The notes under the pieces are model-generated. The model worked only from the letters and a program-made list of their open reading frames with translations. It was not told the origin of the DNA and made no database searches. Source: Streptomyces sp. NBC_01214 (lineage in GTDB: Bacteria; Actinomycetota; Actinomycetes; Streptomycetales; Streptomycetaceae). Taken from it: a DNA stretch of 64,000 nt. Numbering within the stretch: position 1 is the stretch's first letter; every line of letters begins with the position of its first letter. The stretch spans positions 1 to 64,000 of the forward strand of contig NZ_JAPEOS010000002.1 in assembly GCF_026340975.1 (NCBI RefSeq). The letters run 5' to 3'. A program made the position numbers and the translations under genes. This document shows positions 43,290 to 51,560 of the stretch, one piece after another.

Positions 43290-44540
43290 ATGTCCTTTGA
43301 AGACGAACTCGCCGAAGCCCTCCGGCGCACGGGGGAGGGCTTCGCGGTCGACCCCGGGGCCCTCGCGCAAGCGGGTGAGCGGCGCGGCCGGCGACTGGCG
43401 CGCCGCCGGGCCGCCTTGGCCGGTGGATCCGTGCTGGCCCTGGCCGTCATCGTCACGGCGGCGGCCTACTCCGGCGGCCTGTTCGGCGGCTCCGGGGCCG
43501 AGGGCGCGGTCCACGTCGCGGCGCCGCCGCCGACCCCGCCGGGCAACGGGCGGCTGACCGGCACCGGCGCGGTCACGGCCGAGCAGATGATCGCCAACCT
43601 GAAGTCGCTCCTGCCGGGCGGTCGACTCACCGAACCCGAGGCGCGGGGCACGGACGACGAGCTGGGACCGCGGGTCGGGGTCGTGTACGACGACGGGAAG
43701 GGCCCGGCGGCCATCTCCCTCAGCCTCCAGCGGGTGGACCCGTTCGGCAGCGGGTCCCGCGCGCAGACCGAGTGCGAGGACGAGAACCTGCACGCCTACG
43801 ACCAATGCCGGACCGAGCAGCTGCCGGACGGCTCCCGGCTGTTGCTCCACCAGGGGTACGAGTACCCGGACCGCCGGACGGACACCAAGGTCTGGCGGGC
43901 CGTGCTGGTGACGGTGCAGGGCTTCCTGGTCGACGCGTCCGAGTGGAACGCCGCGGCCGACAAGGACGCCCGCGTTTCCCGGACCGACCCGCCGCTGACC
44001 ATCGAGCAGTTGAAGACCCTGGTCACGTCGGACACGTGGCACCCGGCCCTGAACGACCTGCCGGCGGCCGATCCCGAGCCGGCGCCCCGGCCGGAGTCGC
44101 TCGCCCTGCGGGACCGGAAGGCCGTGGACGCCCTGGAGCAGCTGATGAAGCGGTTCGAGATCACCGTCCCGATCGCCTCCAAGGGCGGGCAGGGGACGTA
44201 CGGCTACGTCGTGCTCGACGACGGCAAGGGCAAGTCCCTGGTCCAGATCAACGTCCAGTCGAACGCGGACCCCTCGGGCTTCACGGGGAACTCCGCCGTC
44301 GCCCCGGGCCCCGACGGGACCAAGGTGAAGGTCACGGCGGGGCCCGGGGAGAAGAACAGGGGCGTGACCCAGTGGAAGGTGGACACCCTGCGCAAGGACG
44401 GGCTGCGCGTGGTGGTCAGCGCCTTCAACACGGCGGACCAGAACGGCCCGGCCACCCGCCCCTCACCCGCGCTGACGATGGGGCAGCTGCGGCAGATCGC
44501 GCTCGCCCCGGAGTGGAACGTGGGCACGCCGGACCGCTGA
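43290..44540 (+). CDS. Membrane protein downstream of the ECF sigma factor, putative anti-sigma factor
   Basis: A 416-residue protein. A 40-residue cytoplasmic N-terminus (SFEDELAEALRRTGEGFAVDP) is followed by one membrane helix (ALAGGSVLALAVIVTAAAYSGG, about 42-63), and the rest is extracellular. The position after the sigma gene and the topology fit the membrane proteins paired with SigE-family sigma factors, but there is no zinc anti-sigma motif, so the role is inferred. It converges with the polymerase gene, leaving six bases between them. Confidence 0.7.
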   Translation: MSFEDELAEALRRTGEGFAVDPGALAQAGERRGRRLARRRAALAGGSVLALAVIVTAAAYSGGLFGGSGAEGAVHVAAPPPTPPGNGRLTGTGAVTAEQMIANLKSLLPGGRLTEPEARGTDDELGPRVGVVYDDGKGPAAISLSLQRVDPFGSGSRAQTECEDENLHAYDQCRTEQLPDGSRLLLHQGYEYPDRRTDTKVWRAVLVTVQGFLVDASEWNAAADKDARVSRTDPPLTIEQLKTLVTSDTWHPALNDLPAADPEPAPRPESLALRDRKAVDALEQLMKRFEITVPIASKGGQGTYGYVVLDDGKGKSLVQINVQSNADPSGFTGNSAVAPGPDGTKVKVTAGPGEKNRGVTQWKVDTLRKDGLRVVVSAFNTADQNGPATRPSPALTMGQLRQIALAPEWNVGTPDR

Positions 44541-44546
44541 CCGCCC

Positions 44547-46262
44547 TCACTTGGCGTCCGCGTAGCACTCCACGACCGCCGTCGTGAACGGGAAGCGGAC
44601 CGGGGTGTCGCCGAAGGCGATCCGGCCGGCCCGTTCGCCGGCGGCCCGGATCGCCTCCACGACGGCCCCGGCCTCCTCGGCCGGGCAGTGCACGATCACC
44701 TCGTCGTGCTGGAAGAACACCAGCTCGGCCCGCATTCCGGCGGTCGCCTGCCGCAGGGCCGCGAGCAGCAGCAGGGCCCAGTCGGCCGCACTGCCCTGGA
44801 CGACGAAATTGCGGGTGAACCGGCCGCGGGCCCGGGTGTTGGTCGAGGCGTAGCTCGGGGTCCAGCCGTCGTCCCGGTCCTGCGGGGTCCCGGCCCCGCC
44901 CTCCCCGTACCCCTCGCCGGGGTCGACGCCGCCGTCACCGGCCTCGTCCCCCTCGCCGGAACCGGCCGGCGGCGGACAGGTGCGGCCCAGCCAGGTCCGT
45001 ACGAGCCGGCCCTCCTCCCCGGCCTTCGCCGCGTCGTCCACGTACGCGACGGCCCGGGGGAAGCGGCGGCGCAGCGCGGCCAGGTTCTTCAGGCCGTCGC
45101 CGGAGGTCTGGCCGTAGACGGCGCCGAGCACGGCGAGCTTGGCCTTCTCCCGGTCGCCGGAGAAGCCCTGGCGGGAGACCGCGGTGTAGAGGTCCGAGGC
45201 CTCCCCGGCCACCTCCATGAAGGCGGGGTCGCGGGAGATCGCGGCGAGCACGCGCGGCTCCATCTGGTCGGCGTCGGCGACGACGAGCCGCCAGCCGGGG
45301 TCGGCGACCACGGCCCGGCGGATCACCTTGGGGATCTGCAGGGCCCCACCGCCGTTGGTGACCCAGCGGCCGGTGAGCGTGCCGCCGGGGATGAACTCCG
45401 GGCGGAAGCGGCCGTCCCGGACCCAGTCCGTGAGCCAGGCCCAGCCGTGGGCGGTGTAGATCCGGTACAGCTTCTTGTACTCGATCAACGGCTCGACGGC
45501 GGGATGGTCCAGCTCCTGGATCTCCCAGCGCCGGGTGGACTTGAGCTTGATCCCGGCCCCGGCGAAGGCCTTGATCACGTCGGCGGGCAGATCGGGGCGC
45601 ACGCGCCTGCCGAAGGCGGCGGACACGCGGTCGGCCAGCTCGGCGAGGCGCCGGGGCTCCCCGCCGCCCGCGTACCGCTCACCGAGCAGCTCGGTCAGCA
45701 GGGCGCGGTGCACGTCGGCCCGCCAGGGCAGGCCCACGCGGTTCATCTCGGCGGCGATGAGGAAGGCCGCCGACTCGGCGGCGGTGAGCAGCCGCATCCG
45801 GTCGGGGTGGGCGGTGGCGGCGAGCCGCTCCGCCTGGTCGGCGTGGATGGCGAGCAGCGCGTCCAGGGGGACCGGGGCGGGTTGCGGGTCGAAGAGGGAA
45901 TCCTGGGCGCGGGGTTCGGCGGCGCGCGGGCGCGGATCGGGCGGCACGGGGGCGTCGGTGAGCCGGGCCCAGGCGGCGGCCGCCGAGCGGGGCTCTCCGA
46001 AGCGGCCCTCGTGGCCGAGGAGCAGCAGCTCGGCGTCCTCGATGTCGTGGCACCGCTCGACGCGTGCGCCGGCGGCGAGCAGGCGGGGGTACACGGCCGC
46101 GGTGGACCGCCAGACCCAGCGGGTGCCGGGCGGGGCGGAGCGGATCGCCTCGGCGGGGTCGCGGACGCGGAGCCGGACTCCGTCCGTGGGGGGTACGGGC
46201 GCGGCGTGCCACCACCCGTCGCCGTCCTCGGCGAGGGCCCACCGGGGAGTGCGGTCGCTCAT
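44547..46262 (-). CDS. Bifunctional 3'-5' exonuclease/DNA polymerase (family A, Pol I-like)
   Basis: A 571-residue, short actinobacterial Pol I-like enzyme lacking the 5' nuclease domain. ATG 46262 (SDRTPRWALAEDGDG). The N-terminal part (to about 200) is a reduced exonuclease-like domain. The polymerase domain has motif A VVADADQMEPRVLAAIS, the O-helix region EKAKLAVLGAVYGQ, and motif C FFQHDEVIVHC with the catalytic HDE. A Gly/Glu-rich insert (about 430-465) is specific to this group. It probably acts in DNA repair beside the main polA, which is not in this window. Confidence 0.88.
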   Translation of the reverse strand: MSDRTPRWALAEDGDGWWHAAPVPPTDGVRLRVRDPAEAIRSAPPGTRWVWRSTAAVYPRLLAAGARVERCHDIEDAELLLLGHEGRFGEPRSAAAAWARLTDAPVPPDPRPRAAEPRAQDSLFDPQPAPVPLDALLAIHADQAERLAATAHPDRMRLLTAAESAAFLIAAEMNRVGLPWRADVHRALLTELLGERYAGGGEPRRLAELADRVSAAFGRRVRPDLPADVIKAFAGAGIKLKSTRRWEIQELDHPAVEPLIEYKKLYRIYTAHGWAWLTDWVRDGRFRPEFIPGGTLTGRWVTNGGGALQIPKVIRRAVVADPGWRLVVADADQMEPRVLAAISRDPAFMEVAGEASDLYTAVSRQGFSGDREKAKLAVLGAVYGQTSGDGLKNLAALRRRFPRAVAYVDDAAKAGEEGRLVRTWLGRTCPPPAGSGEGDEAGDGGVDPGEGYGEGGAGTPQDRDDGWTPSYASTNTRARGRFTRNFVVQGSAADWALLLLAALRQATAGMRAELVFFQHDEVIVHCPAEEAGAVVEAIRAAGERAGRIAFGDTPVRFPFTTAVVECYADAK

Positions 46263-46317
46263 GGGTGCGAGTGTCCCACCGGGGTCTGACAGTGGCCGCG
46301 CGGCGGCCGTCGGCCGG

Positions 46318-46392
46318 GCGCGGCGCCGTTGCGGGGGCGCTGCCCCCCCCGGACCCCCGCGCCTCAAATGCCGGCGCGGCTGGGATGGGCGG
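46318..46392. repeat. Streptomyces-type GC-rich intergenic repeat, copy 2 (inverted)
   Basis: Reverse orientation of the repeat at 27853-27965. It shares ggggcagcgcccccgcaacg and the gaggcgcgggg block. It lies between the polymerase and the NmrA-like gene, overlapping the latter's 3' end. Confidence 0.75.
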
Positions 46393-47227
46393 TTGCGGCG
46401 TATACCTCCAGGGCCGGGCGCGGCGGGTGGCCGAGGAGGTGGTGCAGGGTGCCCGTGTCCGGGGCGTCCAGGAAGCCCGCGGCGACGGCCGAGTACGTGG
46501 CCACCAGCATCGGGGGCTGGAAGGGCGCCGCGTCGGCGCCGGAGAGGGCGCTGCGGGCCCGGGCCAGGGAGCCCGGGGCGTAGCGGGCGCCCACCGCCGC
46601 GGCGAGGTCCGTTCCGCCCAGCGGGCGGTCGCCGACCAGCTCGTAGACCTGCCCGGCATGCGCGTCGGGTGCCAGGGCCACCCGGACCGCCACCTCCGCC
46701 AGGTCCTCCCGCGCGACCGCCGCCAGCCGGCCGGTGCCCAGCGGGGCGGTGATCACCCCGTCGGGCCCCGGCGCGGCGAGCGCGGCCAGCAGCTCCGCGT
46801 ACAGGCCGTTGCGCAGGACGGTCCAGGCCAGGCCGGAGCCGCGCAGGCGGCGCTCCGTCCAGCGGTGCGCCAGCGCGTACGGCAGGTGGTCGCCCGCCCC
46901 GGTGAGGCTGGTGTAGACGACGTGCCGCACGCCGTCCCGCTCGGCGGCCGAGACGGCGGCCCCGTGCCGTGCGATGACCTGGTCGTCCTCGCCGTAACCG
47001 GCCGAGATGAGCAGCAGGGTGTCCACACCGGTGAAGTCGAGGGAGTCCGGGTCGTCGAAGTCCACCCGGACCTGACCGGGACCGTCCGGGGCGCGGGTGC
47101 CGAACCGTACGTCCGGCCGGTCCGGCCGGTCCGCGCCGTCCGGGAGGCCCGCGCCGTCGGGGTGGTCCGCCAGCCGGCGCGCGATCAGTGAGCCGAGTCC
47201 GCCGGAGGTGCCGGTGATCAAAAGCAT
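46364..47227 (-). CDS. NAD(P)H-binding oxidoreductase, NmrA/quinone reductase-like
   Basis: A 287-residue atypical short-chain dehydrogenase. ATG 47227 has gaagga upstream. The N-terminal dinucleotide motif is MLLITGTSGGLGSLIARRLA, and the fold continues with VDTLLLISAGYG and HVVYTSLTGAG. It resembles NmrA/QorB proteins, which reduce quinones or sense NADP(H). It is divergent from an HxlR regulator gene 97 bases away, a classic regulator-target pair induced by electrophiles. Confidence 0.85.
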   Translation of the reverse strand: MLLITGTSGGLGSLIARRLADHPDGAGLPDGADRPDRPDVRFGTRAPDGPGQVRVDFDDPDSLDFTGVDTLLLISAGYGEDDQVIARHGAAVSAAERDGVRHVVYTSLTGAGDHLPYALAHRWTERRLRGSGLAWTVLRNGLYAELLAALAAPGPDGVITAPLGTGRLAAVAREDLAEVAVRVALAPDAHAGQVYELVGDRPLGGTDLAAAVGARYAPGSLARARSALSGADAAPFQPPMLVATYSAVAAGFLDAPDTGTLHHLLGHPPRPALEVYAATAHPSRAGI

Positions 47228-47323
47228 GGGAAGTCCTTCGTGTTCGTGCCGGCCGGCCTGGTTGGCTTCGGTGGCGGGAACATCGTGTGCCGAGGGGCGC
47301 ACGGCGCGTAAGGAGGCACTTTC

Positions 47324-47737
47324 ATGTCAGTAGGGCACACCGGGATAACCACCCCCGAGCCCCTGCCCGAGCCGCTGTTGAGCTGTGACGACGACTGCGG
47401 CATCCGTGACGTACTCGACCGGCTCGGCGACAAGTGGTCCGTCCTGGTCGTGGTGGAACTCGGCTCCGGCATGCGCCGGTTCAAGGAGCTCCAGCGCGCG
47501 GTCGACGGCATCTCGCAGCGGATGCTCACCCTCACCGTCCGCCGCCTGGAGCGCGACGGCCTGGTCACCCGGACCGTGCACGCCACCGTGCCGCCCCAGG
47601 TCGAGTACGAGCTGACCGACCTCGGACGCAGCCTGACCCTCCTGGTCAAGGGCCTCGCGGACTGGTCGCTGGCGCACCGCGCACGGATCGAGGCCGCCCG
47701 CCGGGAATGGGACGCGAAGGCGGACATGCCAAGCTGA
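47324..47737 (+). CDS. HxlR family transcriptional regulator
   Basis: A 137-residue winged-helix protein. The conserved region is CGIRDVLDRLGDKWSVLVVVEL...RFKELQRAVDGISQRMLTLTVRRLERDGLV. The cysteine near residue 25 is in the position that senses electrophiles in HypR/QorR relatives. It probably controls the divergent NmrA-like gene from the shared 47228-47323 region. ATG 47324 follows aaggag. Confidence 0.9.
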   Translation: MSVGHTGITTPEPLPEPLLSCDDDCGIRDVLDRLGDKWSVLVVVELGSGMRRFKELQRAVDGISQRMLTLTVRRLERDGLVTRTVHATVPPQVEYELTDLGRSLTLLVKGLADWSLAHRARIEAARREWDAKADMPS

Positions 47738-47742
47738 GGGGT

Positions 47743-48921
47743 GTGAGAGACCTTGCCGAGACCGTCGACCGAGCCTTCGCCGCCGCCCTCTACGCCCAAG
47801 ACGACGCCGGGCTGGACACCGGCGCCTCGCTGCTCGTCGCGGACCAGGGGGGCTGGCCCGCGGTCGGGCGGGAGCTGCTGGCGCGCGGGGAGGCGTACGT
47901 ACGCCAGGGCTGGGAGCGGGGCTGGCAGCCGGCCGACGTGCTGCGGCTGGTCCGCCGGGACCTCGACGAGCGGCACCTGCGGATCACCGGGGACCTCATC
48001 GCCGCCGAGGCGCGCCGCTACGCCCGGCTCCCGGCGCGCTGGGGCGCCACCGAGGTGTGGTGGACGGGCGACGAGGAGTACGCCGACCGGCTCGCCCAGA
48101 GGGAACGGGCCGACCGGTTCACGCTGGCCACCGCCTTCCTGGAGGTGCTGCGGCTGCTGATCCGGCTGCCCTCGATAGAACCGGTGGGTCCGCTGCCCGG
48201 CGACCCGGCCGACGCGCTCGCCGAGCACGCCCACATCGAGCCGCGCATGCTGAGCCGGATCCGGGCCCTGCTCGCCAAGGCCGAGGCGACGACCTTCCCG
48301 GACGAGGCGGAGGCGCTCAGTGCCAAGGCCCAGGAGCTGATGGCCCGGCACACCGTGGACGAGGCGCTGCTGGCGGCGAGCGGCAAGGGCCCGGCCCAGG
48401 TGCCCGGCGCCTGCCGGATCGGTGTCGAGCCGCCGTACGAGGAGGCGAAGGCGGTGCTGCTCGATGCGGTGGCCACCGCCAACCGCTGCCGGGCGGTGTG
48501 GAACAGCGGCTTCGAGTTCTCCACGGTGGTCGGCTTCGAGAGCGACCTGGAGGCGGTGGAGCTGCTCTACACCTCGCTGCTCGTGCAGGGCACGGCGGCG
48601 ATGACCCGCGCGGAGGCCGCGCAGCGCTCCGGCGGGCGCAAGCGGACGAAGACATTCCGGCAGTCCTTCCTACTCGCCTACGCCAGCCGGCTCGGCCACC
48701 GGCTCGCCGAGACCGCCGAGCACGCGGCGACGGAGGCCCCCGACAACCTGCCGGCCCTGGTGGCGCGCGACGTGGCGGTCACCTCGCGGGCGGAGGAGAT
48801 GTTCCCCCGGACCACCACGACCCGGCTGCGCGGCGCCACCGACCACGCGGGCTGGGAGGACGGTACGGCCGCGGCCGACCGTGCCCACATGGGCGGCGGG
48901 CGGAAGCCGCTGCCCCGCTAG
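47743..48921 (+). CDS. DUF2786 domain protein
   Basis: A 392-residue protein. GTG 47743 follows ctgagggg, six bases after the HxlR stop. The DUF2786 core IRALLAKAEATTFPDEAEALSAKAQELMARHTVDEALL (about 165-205) is typical, with a helical N-terminus. Function is unknown; the domain also occurs in phage proteins. It is likely co-transcribed with the HxlR gene. Confidence 0.87.
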   Translation: MRDLAETVDRAFAAALYAQDDAGLDTGASLLVADQGGWPAVGRELLARGEAYVRQGWERGWQPADVLRLVRRDLDERHLRITGDLIAAEARRYARLPARWGATEVWWTGDEEYADRLAQRERADRFTLATAFLEVLRLLIRLPSIEPVGPLPGDPADALAEHAHIEPRMLSRIRALLAKAEATTFPDEAEALSAKAQELMARHTVDEALLAASGKGPAQVPGACRIGVEPPYEEAKAVLLDAVATANRCRAVWNSGFEFSTVVGFESDLEAVELLYTSLLVQGTAAMTRAEAAQRSGGRKRTKTFRQSFLLAYASRLGHRLAETAEHAATEAPDNLPALVARDVAVTSRAEEMFPRTTTTRLRGATDHAGWEDGTAAADRAHMGGGRKPLPR

Positions 48922-49137
48922 GGAGCGCCCGTACGCATGACCGCGGGCACGTCCGTCCCCGCGTCCGTCCCCGCGTTCGTACCCGCGCCCTTGCCCTCGT
49001 CCGTACCTGCGTCCGTCCCCCCGTCCGTACGGGAGTCCTCCGCGCGCGGGGCCCGCGCCTCCGACTTCAGGATGCGCATCGACCGGCCCAGCGAGCGGGC
49101 CGTGTCGGGGAGCTCCTTCCAGCCCCGGTCCGGGTCA
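48918..49137 (-). pseudogene. Remnant of a TatA-like twin-arginine translocase subunit
   Basis: The reverse-strand reading KELPDTARSLGRSMRILKSE (about 49050-49125) is the amphipathic helix of TatA proteins (LPxxARxLGxSxRIxKSE). A low-complexity Thr/Gly/Ala/Asp tail follows. The N-terminal membrane helix that must precede it is missing; upstream the frame reads unrelated sequence (PDPDRGW). So this is a 5'-truncated relic, not a working gene. Confidence 0.65.
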
Positions 49138-49385
49138 GGACAAATCTGAAGAAGTCCTGAAAACCCTTGCGCTCGGCGCCACGGGCCGAGGCGCTGCGCG
49201 GCGACACGGGGCCGGCGCGCAGCCGGTACGGGAGCGACGGGTGTCACGATGGGGTGCTACCCGCGAGTAGGGACCTGTCTGTGATCAACGGACCACCCCG
49301 CGTGCACGTGCATCTGCCCGTGCAGCAGCCTGTGAACACAGCTATGATCCGGAGGAGTTGACATCTGCACTATCGGGGGCTTCCT
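49138..49385. promoter_or_regulatory. Upstream region of the DUF397 gene
   Basis: About 250 bases without a gene; it contains the first TGCACGTGCA operator-like palindrome (49303-49312). Confidence 0.4.
49303..49312. promoter_or_regulatory. TGCACGTGCA palindrome, copy 1
   Basis: First of three identical 10-base palindromes in 1.1 kb of the DUF397/HATPase/XRE locus. Its flanks extend the identity with copy 3 (inverted) to 21 bases. It is probably an operator for the XRE protein encoded at 50611. Confidence 0.6.
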
Positions 49386-49631
49386 GTGGACCACGCGTAC
49401 AACGGGATGGCAGCTGCAGAACTCGCTACCTTGTTTGAGCTGACGTGGCAGAAGAGCAGACACAGCAACTCGCAGGGTTCCTGCGTGGAGTTCGCACGGC
49501 TGCCGGGAGGCGATGTCGCCATGCGCAATTCGCGCTTTCCCGACGGACCGGCGCTCGTCTACACACCGGCCGAGATCGAGGCCCTGCTCTTGGGCGTCAA
49601 GGACGGCGAGTTCGATCACCTGATCCACTGA
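49386..49631 (+). CDS. DUF397 family small protein
   Basis: An 81-residue protein from GTG 49386. The DUF397 signature is clear: WQKSRHSNSQGSCVEFARLPGG, VAMRNSRFPDGPALVYTPAE and the F(D) end. These proteins partner WhiJ/AbaA-type XRE regulators in Streptomyces, controlling development or antibiotic production in an antitoxin-like way. The matching XRE gene is at 50611, with an HATPase gene between them on the other strand. Confidence 0.9.
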   Translation: MDHAYNGMAAAELATLFELTWQKSRHSNSQGSCVEFARLPGGDVAMRNSRFPDGPALVYTPAEIEALLLGVKDGEFDHLIH

Positions 49632-49655
49632 CGGAACAGCGCACCCATCACGCCA

Positions 49656-49665
49656 TGCACGTGCA
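49656..49665. promoter_or_regulatory. TGCACGTGCA palindrome, copy 2
   Basis: This copy lies just after the DUF397 stop, between the convergent DUF397 and HATPase genes. It shares only the core (atgcacgtgcac) with the other two. Confidence 0.5.
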
Positions 49666-49741
49666 CTGGCCGGGACCGATCGCAATGATCGATCCCGGCC
49701 AGTCGTCCTGTGTTCGCCCTTGATCGGCGGCTGGCGGCCGT

Positions 49742-50251
49742 TCAGTCCTGGAGCAGGAACAGCGCCCAGACCACCTTGCCGGTCAGCCGGCCCGCGAGCG
49801 GGTGCCAGCCCCAGCTGTCGCTGTACGAGTCCACCAGGAACAGCCCGCGCCCGGACTCCAGGTCGAAGTTCTCCTCGGTGCGCTCCGGCGAGAACGCCCC
49901 TCCGGGCCGGTCCTCGCTGGGGTCCCGCACCGCGCACACCAGTCGCGTGCTCCACCGCATCAGGTGCAGCCGTACGGGCGGCTCCGGCTCGGCGTCCGCG
50001 CCCCGTGCGTCCTCGGGCAGGGCGTGGCGCAGCGCGTTGGTGACGAGCTCGGAGACGACCAGGGCCACGTCGTCGAAGCGGTCGTCGAGGCCCCATTGGG
50101 ACAGGGTCGAGCGACAGAAGGAGCGGGCTCCGCGCACCGCGTCGTAGCGGGCGGGCAGAGCGCAGGAGGCGGACCCGGAGACAGCCGTGGGGTCGACCGG
50201 GGGCAGCCCCTGCCGTAACGGCTCGAGCATGGTCGATCCATTCGTCCCCAT
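49742..50251 (-). CDS. Anti-sigma-type ATP-binding protein (HATPase_c)
   Basis: A 169-residue GHKL protein. ATG 50251 (MGTNGSTM) has gggag eight bases upstream. The N box is DVALVVSELVTNALRHA and the G2-like region FDLESGRGLFLVDSYSDSWGW. It resembles RsbW-like kinases that accompany DUF397/XRE genes in Streptomyces. It is divergent from the XRE gene and shares with it the palindrome-bearing region 50252-50610. Confidence 0.88.
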   Translation of the reverse strand: MGTNGSTMLEPLRQGLPPVDPTAVSGSASCALPARYDAVRGARSFCRSTLSQWGLDDRFDDVALVVSELVTNALRHALPEDARGADAEPEPPVRLHLMRWSTRLVCAVRDPSEDRPGGAFSPERTEENFDLESGRGLFLVDSYSDSWGWHPLAGRLTGKVVWALFLLQD

Positions 50252-50392
50252 GCGAGGCACTCCCGGGATTCGCGGGCGGAGCGGTCATCTCCGTCCAGAA
50301 AGAACTGCGGGGTGGGTCCGGCGCCGGCGCGAACAGCACGCAGGTGCGCGGGGACCATCGTTCCGAATGCCGGAGCCGGATGCAAGGGCAGA

Positions 50393-50402
50393 TGCACGTG
50401 CA
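50393..50402. promoter_or_regulatory. TGCACGTGCA palindrome, copy 3
   Basis: This copy sits between the divergent HATPase and XRE genes. Together with its flanks it is 21 bases identical to the inverted copy 1. It is probably an operator for autoregulation. Confidence 0.6.
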
Positions 50403-50610
50403 CGCGCCGGACCTGTCCCCTCCCGTGACGGTTCTGACTCATTTCTTCCTACGCACACTGACGGACTTCTTTTCCCGGAGACGGGATTCCGTTACAGAAC
50501 GAGTACGAGCCGATGCGTTTTGGTGGCAGACTGCGGCCCCTGGGGTACGGGGGCCCCGAGACGCTCGCGCACACCACGCGCACGCCAATGCGATGGGGAG
50601 GGCAGTACTA

Positions 50611-51471
50611 GTGACCGCAGAAGCAAGCGGTTCTGTGGTGCGCCGCATCCTCCTGGGCTCCCAGCTCAGGCGACTCCGAGAATCCCGCGGCATCACCCGT
50701 GAGGCGGCCGGCTACTCGATCCGCGCATCCGAATCGAAGATCAGCCGCTTGGAGTTGGGAAGGGTGAGCTTCAAGGCCAGGGACGTCGAGGACCTCCTCA
50801 CGCTCTACGGAGTCACGGACAGCACGGAGCGCGAGTCACTGCTCGGGCTGGTCCGGGAGGCCAATGCGACCGGCTGGTGGCACAGCTACGGCGACGTGCT
50901 GCCCGGGTGGTTCCAGACGTACATCGGCCTGGAGGGCGCTGCCTCGCTCATCCGGATCTACGAAGTCCAGTTCGTCCACGGACTGTTGCAGACCGAGGCG
51001 TACGCCCACGCCGTCGTCAGCCGCGGCATGCCCGGCGCAACCGCCGCCGAGGTCGACCGCCGCGTCGCCCTGCGCCTGGAGCGCCAGAAGGTCCTCGTCT
51101 CCGAGAACGCCCCCGTCTTCCACGCCGTCCTCGACGAGGCCGCGCTGCGCCGCCCGTACGGCGACCGCGAGGTCATGCGCGGTCAGCTGGAGCACCTCAT
51201 CGAGGTCTCCCAGCGGCCCAACGTGCAGCTCCAGGTGATGCCGTTCTCCTTCGGCGGCCACGCGGGCGAGAGCGGAGCCTTCACCCTGCTGCGCTTCCCC
51301 GAGTCCGACCTCCAGGACATCGTCTATCTGGAACAGCTCACCAGTGCCCTCTACCTGGACAAGGGCGAGGAAGTGGGGCAGTACGAGCGGGCGATGGAAC
51401 GGCTCCAGGCGGACTGCCCCGATGTCGAACGGACCAGGGATCTTCTCCGCGGCCTGCTCCAACTGTCTTGA
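50611..51471 (+). CDS. XRE family regulator with DUF5753 (WhiJ/AbaA type)
   Basis: A 286-residue regulator. GTG 50611 has ggggaggg upstream; longer in-frame starts from 50344 add unrelated residues. The HTH is LGSQLRRLRESRGITREAAGYSIRASESKISRLELG (about 15-50). The C-terminal DUF5753 domain runs from about 95, with the motif FVHGLLQTEAYA and FGGHAGESGAFTLLRFPE. It should bind DNA near the palindromes at 49303, 49656 and 50393 and be antagonised by the DUF397 partner (inference from family). Confidence 0.9.
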   Translation: MTAEASGSVVRRILLGSQLRRLRESRGITREAAGYSIRASESKISRLELGRVSFKARDVEDLLTLYGVTDSTERESLLGLVREANATGWWHSYGDVLPGWFQTYIGLEGAASLIRIYEVQFVHGLLQTEAYAHAVVSRGMPGATAAEVDRRVALRLERQKVLVSENAPVFHAVLDEAALRRPYGDREVMRGQLEHLIEVSQRPNVQLQVMPFSFGGHAGESGAFTLLRFPESDLQDIVYLEQLTSALYLDKGEEVGQYERAMERLQADCPDVERTRDLLRGLLQLS

Positions 51472-51560
51472 ATCGCACGTAGTATGACGTCTGATCAGTG
51501 CATGATGACCGATCGGTCTCCGGTGCAGCGCACGGGTGCGCGCTCGCAGTAAGGGATGGC

